Assembly (NCBI GenBank): GCA_905182495.1
Contig: CAJJBU010000027.1
Coordinates: 1-38,512, forward strand
Reading direction: 5' to 3'
Source: Flavobacteriales bacterium UBA952
Lineage (GTDB): Bacteria > Bacteroidota > Bacteroidia > Flavobacteriales_D > Crocinitomicaceae
Length of the DNA stretch: 38,512 nucleotides
Shown: piece after piece, positions 1 through 9,238 of the stretch
How positions within the stretch are numbered: the stretch's first letter is position 1
Layout of the letters: the number at the start of each line of letters is the position of its first letter
Made by a program: the position numbers and the translations under genes
The notes under the pieces: generated by a model
The model's input: the letters and a program-made list of their open reading frames with translations, nothing else
Told to the model about the DNA's origin: nothing
Databases searched by the model: none

Positions 1-51
1 GTAATACGCCCCTTGCGCTAAACATTTTGTATATATCTGTTCTACATTCAT
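1..51 (-). CDS. MBL-fold hydrolase, N-terminal fragment (runs off window)
   Basis: Reverse-strand ATG at 51 opens a frame that reads MNVEQIYTKCLAQGAYY and continues past the window edge. This N-terminus resembles Bacteroidota MBL-fold hydrolases of the persulfide-dioxygenase/rhodanese-associated type, which typically begin with a MKIEQIYTGCLAQGAYY-like stretch; that match is from memory of the family. The metal-binding HxHxDH region lies outside the window, so activity cannot be judged. The start is 19 bp downstream of the amidohydrolase stop on the same strand, so the two are probably co-transcribed. Confidence 0.6.
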   Translation of the reverse strand, partial: MNVEQIYTKCLAQGAYY

Positions 52-70
52 AATATAAAATTAGGTATTA

Positions 71-1693
71 TCATTCTAAAGAATGAACAATTCTCCCTTC
101 AATGCAGGTTAACCATGAATAATTAGGCATAAAGCTTGACGTATGATTAATTGGCCGATCCAATACAACAAAAGTCGCTTGTTTCCCTTTTTCCAATGAA
201 CCCAACTCCTCTTCTTGAAATGAAGCAAAAGCACCCCAAATAGTCATGCCCCTAAGCGTCTCTTCCATGGTAAGCGCTTCATCTGAGAGAAACCCCTTTT
301 CAGGATAATTTTTAGGTGTCCTTCTATTTACTGCAGAATGAATCGTATAAAAAGGATTGGTGTATTCCACTGGAAAATCAGTCCCCAAAGCAATCATTCC
401 AAATTGATTCAAAAGTGATTTATTTGCATAGGCTCCTTTTAATCGTTCTTGTCCAATTTTAGAGGCTGCCCAGCGTTGATCTGTTGTTGCATGAGTCGGT
501 TGAACGGACGGAAATACCGCGTATTTATTAAACAATTCAAAGTCATTAGGTGAAACGAGCTGGGCATGTTCAACTCGGAAACGATGGTCTGGTTTTTTAC
601 GATAGGCTACTTTACACATATTTAAAATTCGAGCGACTGCCGAATCGCCTATACCATGACAATTCAATTGATAATTTACAGACAAACAATAATCTCGTAA
701 TGAGGAAAGTGCTTCAACAGAGGTCAATGACAAGCCAGTGTAGTTTGGGTGATCGTGATACGACTCTTTTAAGAGTGCCCCACTAGATCCTAGCGCACCA
801 TCGACATAAGCTTTAAAGCTTCTTACTAATAAGTTTTTGTTACGGTATATGCCCTTTTCCTTTGCGAAATCTAAGTTCGCCTGAGTGGGAGAAAGCATTG
901 CGTATATATTTAAAGAAAGTTCATTTGTCGTTGCCATTTGATCAAGAAGTTCTAGCTCCTCGAAATCCACACCTGCTTCATGAACCCCTGTAACACCATA
1001 AGAAAACAACTCTGATTGAATTTCCTTTAGTTTTTCCTTAATTGCAGCATCAGGAAACTTTGGAATAAAAGGATCTAAAAGCATCAGGGCAGCATCGATG
1101 AAAAGACCTGAATAATGTCCATCTGTCCGTGTTAGAACCTCACCACCATCAGGCACCTGAAATTCACCTAGAAGATTAATAAATGCATCATTAATCAGTG
1201 CCGAGTGACCATCGATTCGGTACAGACAAACTGGAGTGTCTTTAAAGCTTTCATTTAAAAGTTGATTATCAGGAAAGGAACTATCATCCCATAATGACTG
1301 ATCCCAACCTCGACCTATTACTATTTTCTTATTATTTACATCTTGATAATTGACAACCCGCTCAATCATATCCTTTTGGGAGCTAGAACCGACCAAATCT
1401 GCACTAAGCAAAAGCTCTGCATAGGATAATAAATGACCATGAGAATCGATAAAACCTGGGTAGATCTCTTTTCCTCTCGCATCAATTGAGGATTTGTAAG
1501 CATATTTATTGAGTATCTGACGGTCCGGTCCGAATTCAATGATCCTCCCATCCTTTATAGCCATTGCCTCTACAATTTTATTCCCTTCATTTAAGATATG
1601 AATTTCAGCATTGAAAACAACCAAATCTGCATCCTCACCCTTCATACAAGAATTCAGGCAGCACAAAACAAAAAGACAAAGTGTTATTCTCAT
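71..1693 (-). CDS. YtcJ-like amidohydrolase, lipoprotein
   Basis: A 540-residue member of the amidohydrolase superfamily (amidohydrolase_3, YtcJ/AepA-like), expected to hydrolyse an amide or related bond with a metal centre; the substrate is unknown. The N-terminus is a lipoprotein signal with lipobox LNSC (Cys16), so the enzyme is probably membrane-anchored. Family marks visible: PGFIDSHGHL with the HxH metal pair at residues 85-87, GRGWDQSLW, the IDGHSALIN segment, RVEHAQLVSP, and a C-terminal GTDFPVEYTNPF carrying the conserved Asp. Length is normal. It lies 2 bp after the tamL stop and upstream of the MBL hydrolase, suggesting one transcript. Family assignment is secure; the physiological role is not. 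Confidence 0.88.
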   Translation of the reverse strand: MRITLCLFVLCCLNSCMKGEDADLVVFNAEIHILNEGNKIVEAMAIKDGRIIEFGPDRQILNKYAYKSSIDARGKEIYPGFIDSHGHLLSYAELLLSADLVGSSSQKDMIERVVNYQDVNNKKIVIGRGWDQSLWDDSSFPDNQLLNESFKDTPVCLYRIDGHSALINDAFINLLGEFQVPDGGEVLTRTDGHYSGLFIDAALMLLDPFIPKFPDAAIKEKLKEIQSELFSYGVTGVHEAGVDFEELELLDQMATTNELSLNIYAMLSPTQANLDFAKEKGIYRNKNLLVRSFKAYVDGALGSSGALLKESYHDHPNYTGLSLTSVEALSSLRDYCLSVNYQLNCHGIGDSAVARILNMCKVAYRKKPDHRFRVEHAQLVSPNDFELFNKYAVFPSVQPTHATTDQRWAASKIGQERLKGAYANKSLLNQFGMIALGTDFPVEYTNPFYTIHSAVNRRTPKNYPEKGFLSDEALTMEETLRGMTIWGAFASFQEEELGSLEKGKQATFVVLDRPINHTSSFMPNYSWLTCIEGRIVHSLE

Positions 1694-1695
1694 AA

Positions 1696-3099
1696 TTAAA
1701 AAGGATAGCCTAATCCAAAATGAATTCTAGGGATAAACGGACGAGGCATTGTGCTTATATCGATTCCAGCATCTACACCCTCCTGTTTATATATAGCTCG
1801 ATCTTTCATGTCTTGGAAGAACCAACGCGCACCATCAGCATAAGCCGGATTATAAATAGGGACACCGACATCTAGCCTGATGACAAAATAATCCAAATCT
1901 AAACGCAATCCTAAACCAGTAGCCAAGGCCATTTCTTTTAATGCGTTTTTCAACTCAAATTTCGCCATTCTAGAATCCTCTTTGTAAGTCCAAATGTTCC
2001 CGAAATCAGTAAAAACAGCACCTTTAAAAAGCGCACCCAAAGAAAAGCGATATTCAACAGAACCCCCTAGCCTTATATCCCCAATTTGGGTAACTGTTCT
2101 ATTTGTATCTAAATGGTATTTATAATTTCCAGGACCTAAGGTTCGAGCATTCCATCCCCGATTGTCATTTGCTCCACCGCCATAAAAACTATAATCGTAA
2201 GGCAAGGATGTCTTTGTGTTACCATACGGAATGCCAAAGCCTGCATTGGAACGGAAATGAATTGAAGATTTTGAATTTAGCTTTTTAGACAGAATGTATT
2301 TAGTATCCACTCTCACAAACTGAGCATATTTCAAATTGAGGAATTGATGACTACCATCTATGCTTGTGTCTTGCTTACTTTGAAATAAAGAAAGGAGGTT
2401 CCCAGCTGCATCAAAGCTGGTCGAAAATAAAATACCTGCACCTAAAAATGGCTTTTTACCTGCGCTATAGGTTTTGTTTTTGTTGTTGTATTCAAAAGTA
2501 AATCGTGCATCTTGCCATACAAATTGGTTGCTGTAGGCATTAATTAAAAACGGGTCATTTATAGAATCTAATCTTGCCTGAAAATCATCTGTAGGAGAAA
2601 TATTTACAAGTTTTATTACAGAAGCTCCAGGCAGCCCCATTTCAAATACTTGGGTAGAACCGACTAAAAATTTCCATAAATAATTCAACTGAAACACCTC
2701 TCGCTTCTTGAAAATCTCACGCTTTTCATAATTGAACGCTGTAGTAATCAATGTTCTTGCTCTGTGCCTTTTAGATAGGGCTGTAGACGAAAAAGGAGCC
2801 AAACCAATCAATTCCAATTGAATACTAGGTGCGATTTCAATGGAGTTAAACAAAGTGTTTGAGTTCTCAACATTAGAGGCGAAAACTTGCGTTTGAGTCT
2901 CAAAACCTGCCCCAAATGATAAGGTCAGTTTTTCTGCATTTCGAAACAGATTTCTATTCATATAATTAACAGAAGCACTCACTCCCGGGAGTCCGGCTGA
3001 TGAGGTTGTAAATCGATTGTCAAATGCAACAGATTGCTTTTTATTAGGCTCCAAATAATAATGTACATCCATTAAGCGAACAGCACCAGTATCAGGCAA
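1696..3099 (-). CDS. tamL: TamL C-terminal part: Omp85-type beta-barrel (after frameshift)
   Basis: This 467-residue frame is the barrel half of a BamA/TamA-family outer-membrane protein. It begins inside the family (VHYYLEPNKKQSVAF, then SASVNYMNRNLFRNAEKLTL), carries many aromatic-ended beta strands, and ends in the barrel closure IHFGLGYPF with a terminal Phe, as expected for Omp85 barrels. The apparent start is a TTG (residue L in the uninterrupted frame) with no clear ribosome-binding site. The same frame is open upstream, reading NCYVKPVIIELPDTG, which joins naturally to the lipoprotein half at 3108-4403. It is best read as the 3' part of one 902-residue gene broken by a one-base deletion around 3120-3138. 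Confidence 0.85.
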   Translation of the reverse strand: MPDTGAVRLMDVHYYLEPNKKQSVAFDNRFTTSSAGLPGVSASVNYMNRNLFRNAEKLTLSFGAGFETQTQVFASNVENSNTLFNSIEIAPSIQLELIGLAPFSSTALSKRHRARTLITTAFNYEKREIFKKREVFQLNYLWKFLVGSTQVFEMGLPGASVIKLVNISPTDDFQARLDSINDPFLINAYSNQFVWQDARFTFEYNNKNKTYSAGKKPFLGAGILFSTSFDAAGNLLSLFQSKQDTSIDGSHQFLNLKYAQFVRVDTKYILSKKLNSKSSIHFRSNAGFGIPYGNTKTSLPYDYSFYGGGANDNRGWNARTLGPGNYKYHLDTNRTVTQIGDIRLGGSVEYRFSLGALFKGAVFTDFGNIWTYKEDSRMAKFELKNALKEMALATGLGLRLDLDYFVIRLDVGVPIYNPAYADGARWFFQDMKDRAIYKQEGVDAGIDISTMPRPFIPRIHFGLGYPF

Positions 3100-3107
3100 T
3101 TCAATAA

Positions 3108-4403
3108 TTACTGGCTTAACATAACAATTACTCTCAGCTGAGATATTCCTTTAACCGATTTTATGAGATGATCTCCTTTGTAATACTTTCCCTTCTCTAA
3201 AAAGTTATGAAGCTCCAAAATCGATGGATTAAGCAATGGTTTGATTCCATTATAATGAATCCATGCTTGTCGGCTGGTTACCTTCACTGTATTTTGATCC
3301 TCAATACTTTCTTTCTCTGCCAATACGTGTTTATTGAATAAAAACTTCTCTTTGGTAATGAAAAACTGTCTGTATTGTGGGTCTTCAAAATTCAGACATT
3401 GACAATAATCACCAAAATCACCAGGCACATTCAAGGTGTCGCTCATATGAAAATGAACCTCATTTACCATAGCATACTTATAGGGTTTTAAAACAAGGCT
3501 ATCAGGATTGTCTGCTATTGGTATGAACTGTTTATTTAGCTTCATCTCCAAATTCACCTTCATGGTGGAGAATAAGGTATCTGCAATAAATTCGATACTC
3601 GAGGCAGAGAATTTATAGTACCCATGGTTTCTTTGGTCCTTTGCGAATACCTCTCTATAATCCCCCAAAACATCGATGTCAAAAGCTTTGTATAGCAGGG
3701 GGTGTTGCTTATCCTTTAAAAGACGTTCAGCAAGGTATGCATCGTGATTTCTAACCATTACGGAATCTCCAGAATAAAAGACCGAATCAATAATAAAAGC
3801 AGGCCCAATGTCCAAGTTATAAACGACCTCGATCTTCCGATGAACACTATCAACGATTATAGTATCCGTTAGTTTGGATCTATAATACCCCTTGCGTCTC
3901 AAGAAATTAACAAGTTGTTTACTGGTTTTTTTGTAGGCAATTGTATCAAACACGATAGGCTCCTCTCCAAATTGATACTTGAGTCTTTCTTTGATTAACA
4001 AATGACTGTAAACCGTATCCTCAACAACCTTTTTATTATAAAAACTTTTACCTTTTTTTTTAGCGCGCGTAATTCTGCGTTGATTTATAGCAGCGCACCT
4101 CTTCCTCTTCCTAACAATTCCTTTTTGAAACGAATCAAATTTATTTTGTTTTGTTTTAGCAATTTTAACAGAATCAATAAGATTATAAGTCCTTAGCTTT
4201 AAAAGTAATCCAAAAGTTTTTTGATTAGGTCTTTGCTTAAGTATGGCCTCTAAATCATATGCGAATGGAACTTTTTTAACATAAGCTAGTTTATTCGATT
4301 TTAATAAAAAATAGCCCTCTGGTACATTCTTCGATATTGAACATGCACTGAGACACATTGCAAGCAATACATAATACAACCAAAGTTTATTTATCTTCAT
4401 CAT
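3108..4403 (-). CDS. tamL: TamL N-terminal part: lipoprotein with POTRA domains (before frameshift)
   Basis: N-terminal half (431 residues) of a Bacteroidota TamL-type translocation/assembly protein. The signal peptide ends in lipobox LSAC (Cys21), the feature that separates TamL from proteobacterial TamA; in the family it partners TamB for outer-membrane protein or lipid transport. The rest is POTRA-like (for example FLRRKGYYRSKLTDTIIV and the DIGPAFIIDSVFYSGD segment). The frame runs through KGISQLRV, where the family would continue into the last POTRA strand, then ends after 10 unrelated residues. Together with 1696-3099 it makes a normal-length gene. Divergent from the methyltransferase at 4433, with a -7 box just upstream. 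Confidence 0.87.
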   Translation of the reverse strand: MMKINKLWLYYVLLAMCLSACSISKNVPEGYFLLKSNKLAYVKKVPFAYDLEAILKQRPNQKTFGLLLKLRTYNLIDSVKIAKTKQNKFDSFQKGIVRKRKRCAAINQRRITRAKKKGKSFYNKKVVEDTVYSHLLIKERLKYQFGEEPIVFDTIAYKKTSKQLVNFLRRKGYYRSKLTDTIIVDSVHRKIEVVYNLDIGPAFIIDSVFYSGDSVMVRNHDAYLAERLLKDKQHPLLYKAFDIDVLGDYREVFAKDQRNHGYYKFSASSIEFIADTLFSTMKVNLEMKLNKQFIPIADNPDSLVLKPYKYAMVNEVHFHMSDTLNVPGDFGDYCQCLNFEDPQYRQFFITKEKFLFNKHVLAEKESIEDQNTVKVTSRQAWIHYNGIKPLLNPSILELHNFLEKGKYYKGDHLIKSVKGISQLRVIVMLSQ

Positions 4404-4413
4404 CGAATTGATA

Positions 4414-4421
4414 CAAAAGTA
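4414..4421 (-). promoter_or_regulatory. -7 promoter element upstream of tamL
   Basis: Reverse-strand TACTTTTG matches the Bacteroidota -7 consensus TAnnTTTG exactly. It ends 11 bp before the tamL ATG, so the leader would be only a few bases. No TTTG at the usual 19-bp spacing was found, so this is a half-supported promoter. Confidence 0.4.
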
Positions 4422-4432
4422 AGTAATATCGT

Positions 4433-5164
4433 ATGCAAAAAATCTCCCAAAACTATTTAAAGTGGATTAAAAGCCTTCATCAAAAAAAGAACCGGGATCA
4501 AGAACAGTGTTTCTTAGTTGAAGGCATTAAAATTTGTCATGAGGTTATTACACACCATTCAGATCGAATAAAAAGCATTATTTGCACAAATGATTATTTA
4601 CTTGAGATCTCCAAACTACATGACGAACTCGTCCATACCGTATCTCCTAGTGATTTATCGAGGATTTCAACATTAAAAACACCAAACTCTATTTTACTTG
4701 TTTTAAAAAAAGAAAAAGAGATTATTTTTGACCCACTTCAAAAAGTGATTCTCCTCGATGATATTCAGGACCCTGGTAACTTAGGTACATTAATAAGAAC
4801 AGCCGATTGGTTTGGAATACAACAATTTGTTTGTTCTCCCAAAACAGTTGACCTATATAATGCTAAAACACTGCAGTCGACTATGGGTAGCTTCTTAAGG
4901 GTCAAGATTTGGTATATGGACCTCATGGACTTTATCAATGCACAAAATCTACATATAGGTGGTGCTTTGTTAGATGGAGGATCATTTGAATCAAAGGATT
5001 TACAAGAAATGAACGGTTTGATTCTTGGCAATGAAAGCCGCGGAGTATCTGAGAACTTGAGGAAACATATAGATAAGCCTCTCAAAATTGAAGGTTCTGG
5101 AAATGCCGAATCATTGAATGTCGCCATTGCAGGAGCCATATTTATGCAACATTGGACAAAATAA
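4433..5164 (+). CDS. TrmH/SpoU-family RNA 2'-O-methyltransferase
   Basis: A 243-residue SPOUT methyltransferase predicted to methylate ribose 2'-OH groups of rRNA or tRNA with S-adenosylmethionine. An N-terminal substrate-binding domain (residues about 1-95, containing CFLVEGIKICHEVI) precedes the trefoil-knot catalytic domain. The three SpoU motifs are visible: QDPGNLGTLIRTADWFG near 113-129, LILGNESRGVSE near 197-208, and a final motif GNAESLNVAIAGAIFM near 223-238. Resembles RlmB-type proteins, but the exact target nucleotide cannot be assigned. Length is typical. It is divergent from tamL across 29 bp and stands alone on its strand before the helicase. Confidence 0.88.
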   Translation: MQKISQNYLKWIKSLHQKKNRDQEQCFLVEGIKICHEVITHHSDRIKSIICTNDYLLEISKLHDELVHTVSPSDLSRISTLKTPNSILLVLKKEKEIIFDPLQKVILLDDIQDPGNLGTLIRTADWFGIQQFVCSPKTVDLYNAKTLQSTMGSFLRVKIWYMDLMDFINAQNLHIGGALLDGGSFESKDLQEMNGLILGNESRGVSENLRKHIDKPLKIEGSGNAESLNVAIAGAIFMQHWTK

Positions 5165-5200
5165 TTTAAACTTTCTGTAGCGTCTTTAAAAGAAAGAACG

Positions 5201-5208
5201 TACTTTTG
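5201..5208 (+). promoter_or_regulatory. -7 promoter element upstream of the DEAH helicase
   Basis: TACTTTTG matches TAnnTTTG exactly, 23 bp before the helicase ATG, giving a short leader of roughly 15-20 bases. No good TTTG box at 19-bp spacing is visible. Confidence 0.4.
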
Positions 5209-5231
5209 CAACTTGCCAAACCACTCACAGA

Positions 5232-6722
<1,491 letters not shown>

Positions 6723-6759
6723 TACATTCAATGTTCGAAAATTAGCTTATTTTTAAGGT

Positions 6760-8217
6760 ATGTATAAGCTTATATTTTTCACCTTATTTTTATTTTTATC
6801 CTCACCTCTATTTGCTCAAAAGAATAAGCTTAAAGCCTATCTTGATCTTAAAGAGTTTTATAATGCGGAGATAGGACCATACATTGAGATTCAACTTCAA
6901 TTCTCAGGTATTTCGACAGTCCTTAAAACGATAGGAGACAGCGCACTTCAATCCTCATTAGCCATGTACATGGATATCTACGAGCAGGATTCCATAATTC
7001 GGTCATCAGCCTATGTCTTAAAATCGCCTCAGTTTTTATTACGAGATAGTATCGTTGAAGACTTTTATGAAATCAATAGGTTTGCTCTTGATGAAGGAGA
7101 TTACAAGTTGAAACTTGAAATTCAAGACCTAGGAGGTAACGCAAAAAACAAGATTAATGGGGAGCAATTATTTACAATCTACGGAAACAAAAACCAAGCT
7201 GGACTTTCTGACATTACGGTTGCTGAATATGCCGTTCCTTCAAATTCTGGGGGTATGTTTCAAAAATCAGGTTATCAGATTATCCCAATGCTTTCCAACT
7301 TCTTCCCTTCCCAAATAACGAAAATGCCTATCTACTATGAATCCTATAACACCATTGACCTTCGTGAAGATACGGTAGTGATAAAACATGAAATCATTGA
7401 CGTAACAAATGGCAATGCTATCAAAAGATTTACGAATATTTCTTTATTTGAAACGAGTGATGTAAACGCTCACCTTAGCGTTATTGACATTGAAACATTA
7501 GAAACAGGTAGCTATATCCTAAAAGCTTCAATCCTTGATCCTGAATCTAATGAGGTCTGTACAAGCACATATGCCTTTGAACGAAGCAATGAATTAACCG
7601 CAGGCCTCGTTTCCACAGAAATCGTTCTAGATCCAGCCTTTCAAAACTCTATCCCTAATGACAGTATTGACTATTACCTTGAAAGCTTAATTCCTATCTC
7701 AAGACCAGCGGAAGTTAAAAATATAATTAGCACCCTTAAAACAAAAGATTTATCAAGATGCCGAAAGCACATACAAGCATTTTGGATAAAGTCTTCATCA
7801 ATAGACAGTTATGATGATTGGATTAGATATAAAAAGCAAGTAGATTTTGTCGAGAAAGTGTATGGGAATAATTTTCAAGAAGGCTTTGAGACCGATCGAG
7901 GCCGAATCTATTTAAAATACGGCTCCCCTAGCACCTTAATTAATAAAGAAACTTCCCCCTCGGAATATCCATATGAAATATGGACCTACAATAAAATTGG
8001 GGTATTCAGCAACCGAAGATTTGTTTTTTACAATCCGGACCTAGTAAACAGAGCTTATAGACTTCTTCATTCCGATATGGTTGGTGAATTAAAAAACCCA
8101 AACTGGCCTCAAATCCTATCCAAAAGGAATACAGCCAATGGAAACGTCGACAACCCTAATCAAAACAATGTTGATCACTGGGGTGGAAATTCAAACGAAT
8201 ATTATCGTCAATACTAA
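6760..8217 (+). CDS. GWxTD domain-containing secreted protein
   Basis: A 485-residue protein with an N-terminal signal peptide (residues 1-19, cleavage near LFAQ). The middle looks like beta-sandwich repeats (LDLKEFYNAEIGPYIEIQLQ and similar). The C-terminal part has the GWxTD family core: WIRYKKQVDFVEKVYG followed by GFETDRGRIYLKYGSP (about 375-390), then YEIWTYNKIGVFSNRRFVFY. Here the signature is GFETD rather than GWRTD, a mild variant. Function in the family is unknown; proteins are exported and common in Bacteroidota. The stop is separated by one base from the GT2 start at 8219, and the GT2 gene overlaps GH92, so the three are probably one operon. Confidence 0.85.
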   Translation: MYKLIFFTLFLFLSSPLFAQKNKLKAYLDLKEFYNAEIGPYIEIQLQFSGISTVLKTIGDSALQSSLAMYMDIYEQDSIIRSSAYVLKSPQFLLRDSIVEDFYEINRFALDEGDYKLKLEIQDLGGNAKNKINGEQLFTIYGNKNQAGLSDITVAEYAVPSNSGGMFQKSGYQIIPMLSNFFPSQITKMPIYYESYNTIDLREDTVVIKHEIIDVTNGNAIKRFTNISLFETSDVNAHLSVIDIETLETGSYILKASILDPESNEVCTSTYAFERSNELTAGLVSTEIVLDPAFQNSIPNDSIDYYLESLIPISRPAEVKNIISTLKTKDLSRCRKHIQAFWIKSSSIDSYDDWIRYKKQVDFVEKVYGNNFQEGFETDRGRIYLKYGSPSTLINKETSPSEYPYEIWTYNKIGVFSNRRFVFYNPDLVNRAYRLLHSDMVGELKNPNWPQILSKRNTANGNVDNPNQNNVDHWGGNSNEYYRQY

Positions 8218-8218
8218 A

Positions 8219-9238
8219 ATGGGGGGATTAGCGGTTGTTATTTTAAATTATAATGGGGAACACCACCTTAAAAAACATCTTAAAAGGGTCGTGGAATACA
8301 GCTCTCCTCACCATGTGATTCTTGCGGACAACCGCAGCACAGACAACTCCTTAGCATTCGCTAAATCCATCAGCGGATTACAGACAATCAGCAACCATGA
8401 AAACACTGGATTTGCGGGAGGATATAATGATGCCTTAGAGAAGATAAAAGGTCATTATGATTTCTACCTACTCCTTAATAGTGATGTTGAGGTTAGCCCT
8501 GATTATATCAAGCCTCTTATTGAAGCAATGAATGACGAAAAAATCGCAGGCTGTCAACCTAAAGTGAAATCACTAATAAATCCATCGAAATTCGAACACG
8601 CAGGTGCTTGTGGCGGCTTTATCGATAATAACTACTTCCCTTTTTGCAGAGGAAGAATACTAGACTCCACAGAAACTGACGAAGGTCAATATGAAAATGA
8701 ACTAGAGGTAACATGGACTTCTGGCGCTGCCATGCTGATTAGATCGGAATTATTCCATCATGTCAACGGCTTTGATCGGGACTTCTTCGCTCACATGGAA
8801 GAAATCGATCTTTGCATTAGATTAGGACACCAAGGATATAAATTTAAAATCATTCCTAGAAGCGAAGTCTTTCATCTAGGCGGAGGCACACTACCCTATC
8901 AATCCGCTCAAAAGGTTTATTTAAATTTTAGGAATAATCTTTTTCTGATTATCAAAAACCATAAAGGCTATTTATTTCCGATGCTGATTAAAAGAATGAC
9001 TCTTGATGGTATTGCTGCTTACAAGTTCTTACTTGAAGGTAAACCACTGTTTTTTTGGAAAGTTTTTTTAGCCCATATGGCACTTTATCGAAATTTCATA
9101 AGCCTGTATAAGAAACGACAATTTCTCAGGACAGATAAAGAAAAAATAGTCAAATATCATGGCAATATTCTTGTTGGCTATTTTATAGAAGGTAGAGAAA
9201 TCTATTCGAAAATTAACAAAAGACAAATCAAAACATGA
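8219..9238 (+). CDS. GT2-family glycosyltransferase (rhamnosyltransferase-like)
   Basis: Predicted to add a sugar from a nucleotide donor to a cell-surface glycan. The start was set at ATG 8219 because MGGLAVVILNYNG is the family N-terminus; an in-frame ATG at 8138 would overlap the preceding gene by 80 bp and add non-family residues. The GT-A fold is visible: VVILNYNG, ADNRSTDNS, ENTGFAGGYNDAL, LLLNSDVEV with the metal-binding Asp, then a WTSGAAMLIRSELF and MEEIDLCIRLG segment, typical of WbbL-like enzymes. Length is 339 residues. The C-terminus has no strong membrane helix but is basic and hydrophobic. The stop overlaps the GH92 start (ATGA). Confidence 0.88.
   Translation: MGGLAVVILNYNGEHHLKKHLKRVVEYSSPHHVILADNRSTDNSLAFAKSISGLQTISNHENTGFAGGYNDALEKIKGHYDFYLLLNSDVEVSPDYIKPLIEAMNDEKIAGCQPKVKSLINPSKFEHAGACGGFIDNNYFPFCRGRILDSTETDEGQYENELEVTWTSGAAMLIRSELFHHVNGFDRDFFAHMEEIDLCIRLGHQGYKFKIIPRSEVFHLGGGTLPYQSAQKVYLNFRNNLFLIIKNHKGYLFPMLIKRMTLDGIAAYKFLLEGKPLFFWKVFLAHMALYRNFISLYKKRQFLRTDKEKIVKYHGNILVGYFIEGREIYSKINKRQIKT

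Noticed and set aside
4765..5211. Reverse-strand 148-residue frame over the methyltransferase
   Set aside because: Antisense to a clear SpoU gene; composition is typical of an antisense shadow and it has no recognisable motif.
8138..8218. Earlier in-frame ATG for the GT2 gene
   Set aside because: Would overlap the GWxTD gene by 80 bp and add a non-family N-terminus; the ATG at 8219 gives the standard start.
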